Shown: positions 45,233 through 55,314, counted from the first letter of the stretch. The stretch is 64,000 nt of DNA from Bradyrhizobium nanningense (GCF_004114535.1 NZ_LBJC01000028.1:62001-126000), one strand, 5' to 3'. Program-made: numbers and translations. The notes: generated by a model not told the origin, from the sequence alone.

Positions 45233-45682
45233 GTTCAGAAGCCTTTATGGTGTTGGGTTCACATCAGCTCAGCTCCGGGATGCATCTTACGCAGGCAGCC
45301 AGCGTGCGCAGCTGGCCGAAGAGGCCTTTCCCGCTCCAACCTGATCTGGGATTTTGATCGGGTTCGATCTACGTTGCATTTAGCCCGTTGCGGCTGACCG
45401 AGTAGTGGTTGCAGCCGAATTTGATATATTCAGCCGCAACATGAATAATCCGGCTGAGCGTCTCAGCGATCGGTCAGCAGCCCGGCCTCGATCGCGGAGC
45501 CGCGCTCGTGACGCACCGATCACGAACCACAGGCGTCGGGCGCGGAGGTCGCGCGGACCACCACGGACTGCTCGGTCGGCCTAACAACACCCAATGACGA
45601 TAGAGGACTGTGAGCCTCGCGACGCCGGCGCTCGGTCCGTCCTTCGTCGCGCCGCGGGCACGTGGGCGCGGATATCGCTTCC
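45233..45682. other. Gene-free stretch with an inverted repeat
   Basis: The notable structure is an 11-bp perfect inverted repeat at 45387-45440. I saw no gene. Confidence 0.4.
45387..45440. repeat. 11-bp perfect inverted repeat
   Basis: GTTGCGGCTGA at 45387-45397 and its exact complement at 45430-45440, separated by 32 bases. Between them a third partial half-site, GGTTGCAGCCG, appears. It lies about 150 bases upstream of the AraC gene start. It may be a looped operator for that regulator or the end of a lost mobile element. Confidence 0.4.
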
Positions 45683-46111
45683 TTAAAGCATGCCAAGCCA
45701 ACTCAGCCACCGCAGGCCCTCACAGCAAGCGGCTTCAGGAAGTGCTGGTGCATTCCCAGGCGCCAGGTACTCGTGCGCGAGATCGATGGGAACATAGCCT
45801 CGCGGCTCCGCCAGCGCGCCCAGCACGAGTTCGGTCTTCACTCCCGCACCCGCGCCGTACTCGATCAGGACAGCCCCCGGGCCGGCAAGCTGTCGCAGTT
45901 CGGGTTGGCGCAGTTGCAGGATCGCTGTCTCCGCGCGCGTCGGATAATACTCCTCGAGGCGCGTGATCTCCTCGAACAACTCGGAACCGCGTTCGTCATA
46001 CAGCCAGCGGCACGGGATGATCTTTTGAAGGCGGGACAGTCCTTCGACGACGTCGGAGCGAAAGAGGTTGTGGTTGCTATCGAAGAGCGTTGCAGTCAGA
46101 TCGTGCATCGA
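45683..46111 (-). pseudogene. egtD: Truncated EgtD, L-histidine N-alpha-methyltransferase
   Basis: EgtD trimethylates histidine in ergothioneine synthesis. The 141-codon frame from the ATG at 46111 matches the N-terminal part: FRSDVVEGLSRLQKIIPCRW, LYDERGSELFEEIT, EYYPTRAETAIL and the SAM-site EYGAGAGVKT (83-92). After VPIDLAHEYL, where the family continues for about another 180 residues, it switches to unrelated sequence and stops. It lacks the histidine-binding half, so it should be inactive. No egtB is near. Confidence 0.8.
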
Positions 46112-46204
46112 CACGTGATCCTTCAATGGCCCAACCAGAACTGCCGCGGGTACACGCCGCCGCTGCGGGAACGTAAGTCCGCTGATCGCACCGCGTATCC
46201 ACAA

Positions 46205-46680
46205 AACGTCGCCGTTCGTCCAGACCTACAGCTCGCTTGCTTGCCGCGACGTACCTCACGGTTATTGAATGCATGTCCAATCGGAATTTCAAATTTGGTC
46301 CGCTACATCCGATCTTTGAATCTACTGGGCTGGCCGAGCGGACATGACCGGCTCGAAAAAGATTGTAACTGTTTCGCCGCGGCGCCGTGACGCGCGCGCG
46401 CAGATAAGGAGTCCCCACGAAATTACCGAGGATTGTCACCCTGTTTCTCGCCGTCTCGCGGCTCACCGCCACCGTGGCGGCACTCGCGTAGATTGCCGGA
46501 GCTGACCCAGACCTGAGACGCGGATGACCTGTTGGTCGTTGGTGCTTCCACCTATCCCTTCAATGCGGGCTGCAATCGGATACGAGCGATTGGGGTACTC
46601 GCGCTTCGACTCCGCCACAATCAGAGCGACTAAGTTGCGCCGCCGCGCACCTCTGATCCTGACCTAAAAAGGATGTCACA
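46205..46680. other. Spacer between egtD fragment and cytochrome c gene
   Basis: No gene recognised. It should carry the cytochrome c promoter. Confidence 0.35.
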
Positions 46681-47058
46681 ATGAAAGGTGCAGTAAAGAT
46701 TGGAGCGATTATCGCGGCGTTCGCATTTGCGGGGGCGGCCGAAAATCCAAGCTACGCGCAGGACGCCGAGCACGGAAAAGCTATCTTCACAGCTTGCAGG
46801 ACGTGCCACGCTACGGATCACTCCGATCGCGTCGGGCCGGGTCTGGCAGACATCGTTGGCAGGAAGGCGGGTACGGCCCCCGGCTTCAGCTACAGTGACG
46901 CGATGAAGAACTCGGGCATCACATGGGATGTGAAGATCCTCGATGCATATCTGGAATCGCCGCAGAAGGTGGTCCCGGGAAACAGGATGCCCTACGGCGG
47001 GCTGAAGAATCCGACCGATCGGGCTGACCTCGTTGCCTATCTTGCTACGTTGAAGTAA
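46681..47058 (+). CDS. Soluble class I cytochrome c
   Basis: This 125-residue periplasmic electron carrier has a signal peptide (about residues 1-26, cut near SYAQ), the haem site CRTCH and the axial methionine in GNRMPYGG. The pattern of VGPGLADIVGRKAG, FSYSDAMKNSGITW and DLVAYLATLK places it with cytochrome c2/c550 proteins. It could feed the cbb3-like oxidase or accept electrons from the IorAB-type enzyme. An AGGATG site precedes the start. Confidence 0.93.
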   Translation: MKGAVKIGAIIAAFAFAGAAENPSYAQDAEHGKAIFTACRTCHATDHSDRVGPGLADIVGRKAGTAPGFSYSDAMKNSGITWDVKILDAYLESPQKVVPGNRMPYGGLKNPTDRADLVAYLATLK

Positions 47059-47515
47059 CAGCTCGTTGTCCGAGATCGTAAGAAGCCATCACCCATTCGG
47101 GCAATGAATATCCATACCGCCGATCAACGTGAAAGAGTTTGAATTGCGTGATCGTGTGTCTGTCGGCTCATAAGCGAGGAAGACAGTAGGTGGAAAGCAA
47201 CATCCGGAACGATCGAACCATGAGCCGGTTTGAAATGACCGCTTGGCGGCGGTGCGCTCGCAGTGGCGCACTAACACCGTCGACTACTCGCGTACATCCA
47301 GTCGGTGACCTTGATTGGCTTCTGGCAGTCCGCCAACCGGCGCTAGTCGGTAGAGACGCTCTGTCTTGCTGTTGCTTTGCGGAGGTCCAAGTCGAGTCCG
47401 GCAAGCCGATGCCGGAAAGAGCGAGTTAGATGAAGTTATTGTATCGTTCGCTTGGATTTATCGACAAATCGGGTCCAGCCGACGTTTAAACAACAACGAG
47501 CGCGTAGAGGTCAGC
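47059..47515. other. Gene-free stretch
   Basis: Short chance frames only; nothing recognisable. Confidence 0.35.
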
Positions 47516-48049
47516 GTGTCCTTCTCGGTTTATGACATCACTGTTCCTGTCCTGGTACATGGACTGAACGTGATGGACGACTATCTCGACGTTGCCAAAG
47601 CGCTCGAACGGTCCAATGGGTTTGGGCCCGGTAGGATTCTTGGCGAGCGGCTCGCGCCCGATATGCTGACTTTCGGAGAGCAGTTCTCTGTAAGCTGCAA
47701 CAAGGTCGAGGCGCACATGGCGAAGTTGATGCAACACGACCTGCCGACACCCCGTAACGTCCCCATGGTGTATCCGGCGTTGAAGGGACGGCTCCTTGAC
47801 ACTCGCGGTTTCCTCCAGAATGTGCTGCCGGACGAGATTGCCGGCGCGCAGTCTCACACGTACGAACTGACGCCGCCGATTGTCCGCGGGTGGTTCGGCG
47901 GTGACGACTACATTCGACACCTAGTGCTGCCAGACTTCTTCTTCCACGTCTCGATCGCGCACGCGATCCTCCGGCGCCTCGGAGCAAAGATCGGGAAGCG
48001 CAACTATCTCGGCAACCTCACTCAGCAAAGCGGCGGTGACTACTCGTGA
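47516..48049 (+). CDS. DUF1993 family protein
   Basis: The 177-residue product from a GTG at 47516 begins MSFSVYDITVPVLVHGLNVM and has the DUF1993 features LGERLAPDMLTFGEQFSVSC, IVRGWFGGDDYIRHLVLPDF and FFHVSIAHAILRRLG. It is probably a DinB-like four-helix bundle; no catalytic role is known to me. AGAGG lies eight bases upstream of the GTG, while the upstream in-frame stretch is not protein-like. Confidence 0.85.
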   Translation: MSFSVYDITVPVLVHGLNVMDDYLDVAKALERSNGFGPGRILGERLAPDMLTFGEQFSVSCNKVEAHMAKLMQHDLPTPRNVPMVYPALKGRLLDTRGFLQNVLPDEIAGAQSHTYELTPPIVRGWFGGDDYIRHLVLPDFFFHVSIAHAILRRLGAKIGKRNYLGNLTQQSGGDYS

Positions 48050-48412
48050 AAGACAAGTGCAGTGCGTGCACGCGCGCACGCAGACCCAGCCGGGCACCCA
48101 GCATGGTATTGCAAACCGGCCGTGGCCGCGCCAAAGCGACCACCCCAACGGCAAGGACCATCACAAGAACCACGACCGCAAGTGTTCGCGGACCTCGCCA
48201 AATGCACTTCAGGGCCGATGCTCCATTCCGCTTGCCTTAGCAGGCGCCGGTCATATGCCCGCCTTTCAATACCGTCGATGCCGGAGTCTTGATTCCGGTT
48301 GGTTTGGCTAGAAGGTCATGGACGCGCCGTGATTGTTGATCCCGGACGCGCCATTGGACGAGCAAATGCCGTCCCGTGCGCGCTGCGACGCGCACGGGAT
48401 GGTGGGCAATGA
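48050..48412. other. Gene-free stretch
   Basis: Nothing recognisable on either strand. It may contain the terminators of the two converging genes. Confidence 0.35.
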
Positions 48413-50620
48413 CTATGACGACGACTTGAGCGACTCCGTATCGATCGGCAGGCTGCGCACACGCTTGCCGGTGGCGGCGAAGATTGCATTGGTCACTGCT
48501 GCACTGACAATGGCCGTCGGTGCTTCACCAATGCCACCCGGAGCTTCCGCGTTCTTAATCAGGTACGTCTCCACCACCGGCACCTCGTCGATACGCATCG
48601 GCAGATAGTTGTCGAAATTGCTCTGCTCGACCCGTCCATCTCTGAAGGTGATCGAGCCATGGAGCGTAGCGGTCAATCCGAAAAGCGTTCCACCCTGAAC
48701 CTGTGCTTCGATCGTATCGGGATTGACGTACATGCCGCAATCAACCGCACAGACGATCCTCTTGACTTTGACAAATCCGTCGGGCGCCACTTCGACCTCG
48801 GCGACCTGCGACGCGTAGCTTCCGTATGCGAATTGTACCGAAATCCCGCGGCCATGCCCCGCAGCAAGCGGTAATCCCCACCCTGCTTTCTCCGCAGCAA
48901 GCGACAGAACAGCAAGCGCCCGCGGATTGTGGCCAAGCATTCCCTTGCGATAAGCGACGGGATCCTGCTTCGCGGCATGCGCGAGTTCATCTATGAAGCT
49001 TTCGACCACAAAAACATTGTGAGTCGGTCCGACACCGCGCCACCAAGATGTCCGGACGCCAGGGGGCTCAACCCGGACATAGTCGACGTGGATATTTGGC
49101 AGAGCATAAGGCGGCTCGGCCCCCGCTTCTATGGCGTCGGGGTCCAATCCGTCCTTGAAGTAAGGGGGATAATAGCGAGCCATGACGGAGGAGCCGGCAA
49201 TCCGGTGCGTCCATGCAATCGGCTTGCCGGCCGCGTCAAGTCCAGCGGACAGCCGATCGAGATAGTATGGCCGATACATATCGTGCTGGATGTCTTCCTC
49301 GCGGCTCCAGATCACCTTCACCGGACCGTCGACGTGCTTGGCTATCTTGACGGCGAGAATTGTGCCATCGGCCTCCAATCTTCGGCCGAAGCCGCCGCCA
49401 ATCAGATGGTTGTGAATCTTAATCGCATCATTTGGGAGACCGGTGAGTTCGGCCACCTGCGACTGCGTGATCGTAGGCGCCTGTGTACCGACCCAAATTT
49501 GGCAACGATCCTTCTGGAGATGAACGGTACAGTTCATCGGCTCCATCGCCGCATGGGCCAGGAAAGGCACCTGATAGATGGCGTCTATCCGTTGCGCTGC
49601 CTCCGCAAGTGCCTTCCCCACATCACCGACGTTACGCGCAACAGCCCCCGGGTTCTTCGATTCCTCCTCCAATTGCTTGACGATATCTGCGTTGCTGACT
49701 TTGCCGTTCGGCCCGTCGTCCCACGCGATGGCGGCGGCCTCGAGCCCCTTCTTTGCCGCGCCCATATGATCCGCTACCACGGCAACAGCTTCATCGATAT
49801 TGACTACCTGCCGGACGCCCTTCACTGCCAGCGCGGCCTTCTCGTCCACACTTTTTAGTTTGCCACCCAGCACGGGCGAAATAGCAACCGTCGCGACCTT
49901 AATACCTGGCAGTCGCGTATCGATACCGTAGAGCGCACGCCCGTCGACCTTTATTGCACTATCCACACGCTTGGCACGCGTGCCTATCAGGATGAAGTCT
50001 TTCGGATCCTTCAACTTAACTTTGACCCCATTTGGCATAGGCAATTTCGCCGCGACCTCCGCAAGTTCACCGTAGCTCAGATGCTTCGAGCCTGATGCAT
50101 CGAACACAATGCCGTCCTTGGCGTGGCACGTCGCTGGATCGACATTCCAGCGCTTTGCCGCCGCCGCAACCAGCAGACTGCGACCAACTGCCCCCGCCTG
50201 ACGCAGCGGTGTCCAAAAGGCGCGGACAGAGGCGGAGCCGCCTGTATTTTGAATGCCGATGATCGAGTTGACGTAAAGCGCATGATTGGGCGGCGCGTGC
50301 TGAACCTGAATCTGGTCAAGCTTCACTTCCAGTTCTTCAGCGAGAAGCATCGAGAGCGACGTGTAAACCCCCTGTCCCATCTCGATCATCGGAATGACCA
50401 AGGTCACTGCCCCGGTTGGATTGATCCGTATAAATCCGTTCGGCGCGAAAGTACCCCTGATCTCATTTTCGACCACCTGCGAAGCCGGCGCCGCGAAGAC
50501 CGCCCCGGTGCTTGCACCGGACAGCGCAAAACCAAGCAGCAAACCTGTGCCCTGAAGGAAGTCGCGTCGCGATACTGCCGTTTGGCCCGCAGCCTGATCT
50601 TTCAGAATAAGTTCATCCAT
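48413..50620 (-). CDS. Molybdopterin-binding dehydrogenase subunit, IorB type
   Basis: This is the large subunit of a xanthine-dehydrogenase-family molybdenum hydroxylase related to isoquinoline 1-oxidoreductase and aldehyde dehydrogenases. The 735-residue protein has a Tat signal (SRRDFLQGTGLLLGFALSG) and the MoCo-binding segments GGGFGRRLEADG, SWWRGVGPTHN and GIGEAPTAIVSAAVTNAI with the catalytic Glu. Tat export implies a periplasmic enzyme that would pass electrons to a cytochrome c. The ATG at 50620 follows GGGAG; an upstream ATG would overlap iorA. The substrate cannot be assigned. Confidence 0.92.
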   Translation of the reverse strand: MDELILKDQAAGQTAVSRRDFLQGTGLLLGFALSGASTGAVFAAPASQVVENEIRGTFAPNGFIRINPTGAVTLVIPMIEMGQGVYTSLSMLLAEELEVKLDQIQVQHAPPNHALYVNSIIGIQNTGGSASVRAFWTPLRQAGAVGRSLLVAAAAKRWNVDPATCHAKDGIVFDASGSKHLSYGELAEVAAKLPMPNGVKVKLKDPKDFILIGTRAKRVDSAIKVDGRALYGIDTRLPGIKVATVAISPVLGGKLKSVDEKAALAVKGVRQVVNIDEAVAVVADHMGAAKKGLEAAAIAWDDGPNGKVSNADIVKQLEEESKNPGAVARNVGDVGKALAEAAQRIDAIYQVPFLAHAAMEPMNCTVHLQKDRCQIWVGTQAPTITQSQVAELTGLPNDAIKIHNHLIGGGFGRRLEADGTILAVKIAKHVDGPVKVIWSREEDIQHDMYRPYYLDRLSAGLDAAGKPIAWTHRIAGSSVMARYYPPYFKDGLDPDAIEAGAEPPYALPNIHVDYVRVEPPGVRTSWWRGVGPTHNVFVVESFIDELAHAAKQDPVAYRKGMLGHNPRALAVLSLAAEKAGWGLPLAAGHGRGISVQFAYGSYASQVAEVEVAPDGFVKVKRIVCAVDCGMYVNPDTIEAQVQGGTLFGLTATLHGSITFRDGRVEQSNFDNYLPMRIDEVPVVETYLIKNAEAPGGIGEAPTAIVSAAVTNAIFAATGKRVRSLPIDTESLKSSS

Positions 50621-50624
50621 GATC

Positions 50625-51080
50625 TCAAACTCCCGCAGCGTGCTTGATCGCAGCGCGGATGCGCTGATAGGTGCCGCATCGGCAGATATTGCCCGACATA
50701 GCCGCGTCAATTTCATCATCCGTCGGCCTCGGTGCGTCCTTCAGCAGCGCCGCCGCCGACATGATCTGACCAGACTGGCAGTAGCCGCACTGAACAACCT
50801 CCAGTTCGAGCCACGCCTTCTGCAAGGCCGCCCCCTGCGGCGTCCGGCCGACCGCCTCGATCGTAGTGACCGCGCTGTCGCCGACGCTGTCGACCGGTGT
50901 CTGGCAGGAGCGGACCGCCCGGCCGTCGACATGAACGGTGCAGGCACCGCACAGCGCCTGGCCGCAGCCGAACTTGGTCCCGGTCATGGCGAGCACATCG
51001 CGCAGCACCCACAGCAGCGGGGTGTCGGCGTCCACATCAACCTCATGGGATGTGCCGTTGATTTTTAACGCAAAAGCCAT
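50625..51080 (-). CDS. (2Fe-2S) subunit, IorA type
   Basis: This is the small iron-sulfur subunit of the same molybdenum hydroxylase, 151 residues. It has the plant-ferredoxin-like cluster site GCGQALCGACTVHVDG and the second cluster site CGYCQSGQ with CRCGTYQRI. It lies four bases upstream of the large subunit. No FAD subunit is present, as usual for this group, so electrons probably leave to a cytochrome c. Confidence 0.95.
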   Translation of the reverse strand: MAFALKINGTSHEVDVDADTPLLWVLRDVLAMTGTKFGCGQALCGACTVHVDGRAVRSCQTPVDSVGDSAVTTIEAVGRTPQGAALQKAWLELEVVQCGYCQSGQIMSAAALLKDAPRPTDDEIDAAMSGNICRCGTYQRIRAAIKHAAGV

Positions 51081-51170
51081 GGATGCCTCTCGGTGGCTAG
51101 GGCTGGTACAACGCAGCTGATCGACCCGAACTGCACCGGCCGACTGGATGCATTAAACCGGCACGTGTCC

Positions 51171-52088
51171 CTACGAACGAACGCGAATGATGGTCTTGCC
51201 CTTGCGTCGCGCGGTCTGGTTGAAGGCGGCGACGGCATCGTCGAGGGACGAGACACGACCGATGTTTGTCCGCAGTCGCCCGTCCCGCACCCGCTGGACG
51301 ATCTCACCCAATTGGTCGGGATCAGATTCAACGACGAAATCGACCACCAAGCCGTTGGCGGGCCGCGCCTCGGTCGGCCCGGCGATGGTTACCAGCGTCC
51401 CTCCGGCCCGAATCAGGGCTGCGGACCGCTTCTCGATATCGCCGCCGAAGACATCGAAAACCAGATCGACTGGGCCGACGTCTTCCAAAGTGTCGTTCTC
51501 GAGGTCAACGAACTCTTGCGCGCCGAAGTCATGCACTGCCTGACGGTCGGCGGCGCGCCCGGTGCCGATGACGTAGGCGCCGGCCTCACGTGCGAGCTGG
51601 ATTACCATCGAACCGACTACGCCGGCGGCGCCGTGCGCGAGGACGGTCTGCCCTGGCCGAAGGTGGCCGTGCTCGAACAGCCCCTGCCATGCGGTCAGGC
51701 CCGACATGGGCAGGCTCGCGCCCACGGTGAAGTCGACATCGCCTGGCAGCGGCGCGAGGTTGCGCGCCTCGACCGCAACATACTCAGCAAGGGTTCCGTC
51801 GCGAGTCCAGTCCGTGAGGCCGAACACCCGCTGTCCCACCGACAGTCCCGTCGTGCCATAGCCAAGCGCGGTGACAACACCGGCCAGTTCGTGCCCAGGG
51901 ATCGACGGTGTTCGGTCACGATCGAGGCGATCGGTCCAGGTAGGAGGCCAGGTCAGCTCATCCCAGGTAAATCCCGACGCATGAACCTGAACGATGACGT
52001 CGTTTATCGCCGCCCGCGGCTCCGGCCGCTCCACCAGCTTCATTCCGGCCGTCCCCGCAGCCTGGTCCGTCACAACGATCGCCTTCAT
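51171..52088 (-). CDS. NADP-dependent quinone oxidoreductase-like enzyme (copy 2)
   Basis: This 305-residue zinc-free medium-chain reductase is about 80% identical by eye to the enzyme at 26404-27321. The cofactor site is VLAHGAAGVVGSMVIQLAR and the end is GKTIIRVRS. Both copies also share the bases around the ribosome binding site (GAGGAGAT-ATTCC before ATG). Here the neighbours are the RND pump and the IorAB genes instead of MFS and GST. Confidence 0.9.
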   Translation of the reverse strand: MKAIVVTDQAAGTAGMKLVERPEPRAAINDVIVQVHASGFTWDELTWPPTWTDRLDRDRTPSIPGHELAGVVTALGYGTTGLSVGQRVFGLTDWTRDGTLAEYVAVEARNLAPLPGDVDFTVGASLPMSGLTAWQGLFEHGHLRPGQTVLAHGAAGVVGSMVIQLAREAGAYVIGTGRAADRQAVHDFGAQEFVDLENDTLEDVGPVDLVFDVFGGDIEKRSAALIRAGGTLVTIAGPTEARPANGLVVDFVVESDPDQLGEIVQRVRDGRLRTNIGRVSSLDDAVAAFNQTARRKGKTIIRVRS

Positions 52089-52140
52089 GGAATTATCTCC
52101 TCAGTCATTTCGCTCTACCGTACATCGGTGTCACCGCAAC

Positions 52141-55100
52141 TCACTCCGCCGCGGCGGTCATCGCCTGGGTGTGCTTGCCCACGTTCTTACCTTCAGCGAC
52201 GTTGCGCACCACCATGTAGAAGATCGGCGTGAAGATCAGGCCGAACAGTGTGACGCCGAGCATGCCGAAGAACACGGCGACGCCGACGGCCTGGCGCATC
52301 TCCGATCCGGGACCGGTGGAGAAGACGAGCGGCAGCACGCCGAGGATGAACGCGAACGACGTCATCAGGATCGGCCGCAGTCGCAACCGGCAGGCCTCGA
52401 TCACCGCCTCCAGGCGCGGTTTGCCCTCAAGCTCGATGTCCCGTGCAAACTCGACGATCAGGATCGCATTCTTGGCCGCAAGTCCCACCAGCACCACGAA
52501 GCCGATCTGGGTCAGGATGTTAATGTCCTGGCCCATGATGCGCACGCCGATGGTTGCCGCAAAGAGGCACATCGGCACGATGAGGATCACAGCGAGAGGT
52601 AGCGTCCAGCTACCGTACTGCGCGGCCAGCACCAGATAGACGAACAGAACACAGATCGGGAACACATAGAGCCCGGCATTGCCACCCGTCACTTGTTGAT
52701 AGGATAGATCGGTCCATTCGAAGGAAAAACCACTCGGTAATGTTTTGTCGGCTAGTAGCTTAATGGTGTTGAGCGCAGTCTTCGAGCTCACGCCGGGCGC
52801 CGGCTCACCCTGCAGTTCGGACGCTGAGTAGAGATTGTAGCGCGCGACACGATCGGGTCCCGAGATGTCCTTGAAGTCCACTACGCTGCCGAGCATCACC
52901 ATGTCGCCAGCCGCGTTCCGCGTACGCAGGCGCGCCAGATCGGACGCCTCCTTGCGGAACGACAGATCGGCCTGCGCGGTGACGTGATATGTGCGTCCAA
53001 ACAGATTGAAGTCGTTGACGTAGGTCGAGCCGAAGTAAGTCTCGATCGTGTCGGTGATGTTGGCGATGGGGACGCCAAGCTTCTGCGCCTTAACGCGATC
53101 GATATCGACGAACAGCTGCGGCGTATTCGCCGTGAAGGGAGAGAACACCGAAGTTAGGTTTGGTGACTTCCGCGCGGCGGCGACGAGTTCGTCGGTGGCC
53201 GCTGCGAGCAGCTCGGGGCCGCGCCCTTCTCGATCTTGGATGCGGATGGCGAAGCCACCGCCCGTGCCGATGCCTGGCACCGCGGGCGGTGGAATGACGA
53301 TGATGAACGCGCCCTGTATCGCCGACAGCCGCTTGCGCAAGTTGGCGGTGATGGCGGTGGCGGTCTGGCCCTTCCTGACCCGAGCCTCCGGCTTATCGAA
53401 GACTGGGAACAGAGCCGCGGCGTTGCTCGACTGCGTGCGGGTCGCGCCGGAGAAGCCGGCGAACGCGGCGACACGGACGATACCGGGCGTATCCAGCGCA
53501 ACCCGCTCGATTTCTCGCACCACCGCGGTAGTCCGCACCAACGACGCGGCGCCTGGCAATTGCACCGAGATGATGAGGTAACCGCGATCCTGCACCGGAA
53601 TGAAGCCCTGCGACGTGTTGGCGAGCAGCCAGCCGGCGCTGCCGATCAGCCCGACATAGATCGCAAGCATCACCGCGGCATGCCGGATTACGAAGTCGGC
53701 AGTGGCCGCGTAACCATGCGCCAGGCGATCGAAGATACGGTTAAACAGCGCGGTGAAGACGTCCCAGCTACGCGCAATGATGTTCCAGCGCGCCGGCGGA
53801 CGTTTCTCCTCGCGCGGAGTAAGAATCTGCGAGGCCAGCGCTGGCGAAAGCGTTAGCGAGCAGAAGCAGGAAATCGCGGTCGCGACCGCGATCGTTACGG
53901 CGAATTGCTGAAAGAACCGCCCGGAGATTCCTCCGAGGAACGCGGTCGGCACGAATACCGCGCAGAGCACGAGAGCGATCGAAACCAGCGCGCCGCCTAC
54001 CTCCTCCATCGTTTTGAGCGCCGCCTCGCGCCGGCTCATGCCAAGCTGGAGATGTCGCTCGACATTCTCGACAACCACAATGGCGTCGTCAACTACGATG
54101 CCGACCGCAAGTACCAGACCGAACAACGTGAGGTTGTTGATGCCAAAGCCGAGCGCCGACATCGCCGCAAAGGTTCCGACCAGCGACACTGGGATCGCTA
54201 TGATGGGAATAACCGCGGGCCGCCAGCCTTGAAGAAATACAAGCACCACGATGACAACGAGCGCCATCGCCTCGTAAACCGTCTTAATCAGCTCATGCAC
54301 CGATTGGGCTATGAACTCGGTGGGATTGTAGCCGATATTGTAGTCGAGCCCCTTTGGGAAACTCGTCTTGAGCTGCGCCATCGTATCGGAGATATGCTTC
54401 GCGGTGGCGAGTGCATTCGATCCGGGCCGTTGCGTCACGACCATTGCGACAGCTGACTTACGAAGTATGAAACTATTCGTGGTATAGGCGAGCGCGCCAA
54501 GCTCGATCCGCGCGACGTCGCGCAGCCGCACGGTACGGCCGCCGGGACCAGCCTTGACCACGATGTCTTCGAACTGCCTGATGTCTTTAAGGCGGCCAGT
54601 GAAGACGAGGTTCGGCTGGAATGCGCGGTCCGCAATCGGCGGCTCGGCGATCTGGCCGCCGGCGATCTGCAGGTTCTGGGCCCGGACCGCCGCAATGACG
54701 TCGCTCGAAGTCATATCGAGATTGGCGATCTTGTCTGGGTCGAGCCAGAGCCGCATCGAGTAGTCGCGTGCGCCAAACATCTGGATGTCGCCGATGCCAT
54801 CGAGCCGCAGCAGCTGATCGCGGACCTGCAGAAGCGCATAATTCGAGATGTAGAGCTGGTCGAAGCTGTCGTCGGGCGACAGCATGAACACCACCATCAG
54901 AATGTCGGGTGAGTTCTTGCGGGTGACGACGCCGTTGCGCTGCACTTCCTCGGGCAAACGCGGCTGCGCGATGGCCACGCGATTCTGGACCAACACCTGC
55001 GCCTTGTCGAGATCGGTACCGAGCTTGAAGGTCACGGTGATAGTGAGCTGGCCATTCGAGGTCGCCTGGCTGTACATGTACAGCATATCCTCAACGCCAT

Positions 55101-55314
55101 TGATCTCCTGCTCGATGGGAGCTGCAACCGTATCGGACACAGTCTGGGCCGAAGCGCCCGGATATTGCGTGGTGACCGTGACGGTTGGCGGCACCACCTG
55201 CGGATATTCAGAGATCGGCAACGTCTGGTAAGCGATCGAGCCCACAATCAAGAGTACGATCGACAGCACCATCGCTAGAATGGGCTGATTTACGGAAAGA
55301 CGTCCCAGATTCAT
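52141..55314 (-). CDS. RND multidrug efflux pump, inner-membrane subunit (HAE1 family)
   Basis: This proton-driven efflux pump has 1057 residues, like AcrB/MexB. The usual start LGRLSNQPILAMVLSI is replaced by LGRLSVNQPILAMVLSI; other marks are QYPGASAQTVSDTVAAPIE, the Asp pair in helix 4 (VGIVVDDAIVVVENVERH), FVPTAFLGGISG, and helix-10 residues in AILIVEFARD. It overlaps the adaptor gene by ATGA. No outer-membrane channel gene is adjacent, so it must use one encoded elsewhere. Substrates are unknown. Confidence 0.95.
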   Translation of the reverse strand: MNLGRLSVNQPILAMVLSIVLLIVGSIAYQTLPISEYPQVVPPTVTVTTQYPGASAQTVSDTVAAPIEQEINGVEDMLYMYSQATSNGQLTITVTFKLGTDLDKAQVLVQNRVAIAQPRLPEEVQRNGVVTRKNSPDILMVVFMLSPDDSFDQLYISNYALLQVRDQLLRLDGIGDIQMFGARDYSMRLWLDPDKIANLDMTSSDVIAAVRAQNLQIAGGQIAEPPIADRAFQPNLVFTGRLKDIRQFEDIVVKAGPGGRTVRLRDVARIELGALAYTTNSFILRKSAVAMVVTQRPGSNALATAKHISDTMAQLKTSFPKGLDYNIGYNPTEFIAQSVHELIKTVYEAMALVVIVVLVFLQGWRPAVIPIIAIPVSLVGTFAAMSALGFGINNLTLFGLVLAVGIVVDDAIVVVENVERHLQLGMSRREAALKTMEEVGGALVSIALVLCAVFVPTAFLGGISGRFFQQFAVTIAVATAISCFCSLTLSPALASQILTPREEKRPPARWNIIARSWDVFTALFNRIFDRLAHGYAATADFVIRHAAVMLAIYVGLIGSAGWLLANTSQGFIPVQDRGYLIISVQLPGAASLVRTTAVVREIERVALDTPGIVRVAAFAGFSGATRTQSSNAAALFPVFDKPEARVRKGQTATAITANLRKRLSAIQGAFIIVIPPPAVPGIGTGGGFAIRIQDREGRGPELLAAATDELVAAARKSPNLTSVFSPFTANTPQLFVDIDRVKAQKLGVPIANITDTIETYFGSTYVNDFNLFGRTYHVTAQADLSFRKEASDLARLRTRNAAGDMVMLGSVVDFKDISGPDRVARYNLYSASELQGEPAPGVSSKTALNTIKLLADKTLPSGFSFEWTDLSYQQVTGGNAGLYVFPICVLFVYLVLAAQYGSWTLPLAVILIVPMCLFAATIGVRIMGQDINILTQIGFVVLVGLAAKNAILIVEFARDIELEGKPRLEAVIEACRLRLRPILMTSFAFILGVLPLVFSTGPGSEMRQAVGVAVFFGMLGVTLFGLIFTPIFYMVVRNVAEGKNVGKHTQAMTAAAE

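Noticed and set aside
52229..54456. Several plus-strand frames opposite the RND pump gene
   Set aside because: Shadow frames of a certain gene; no motifs or start sites.
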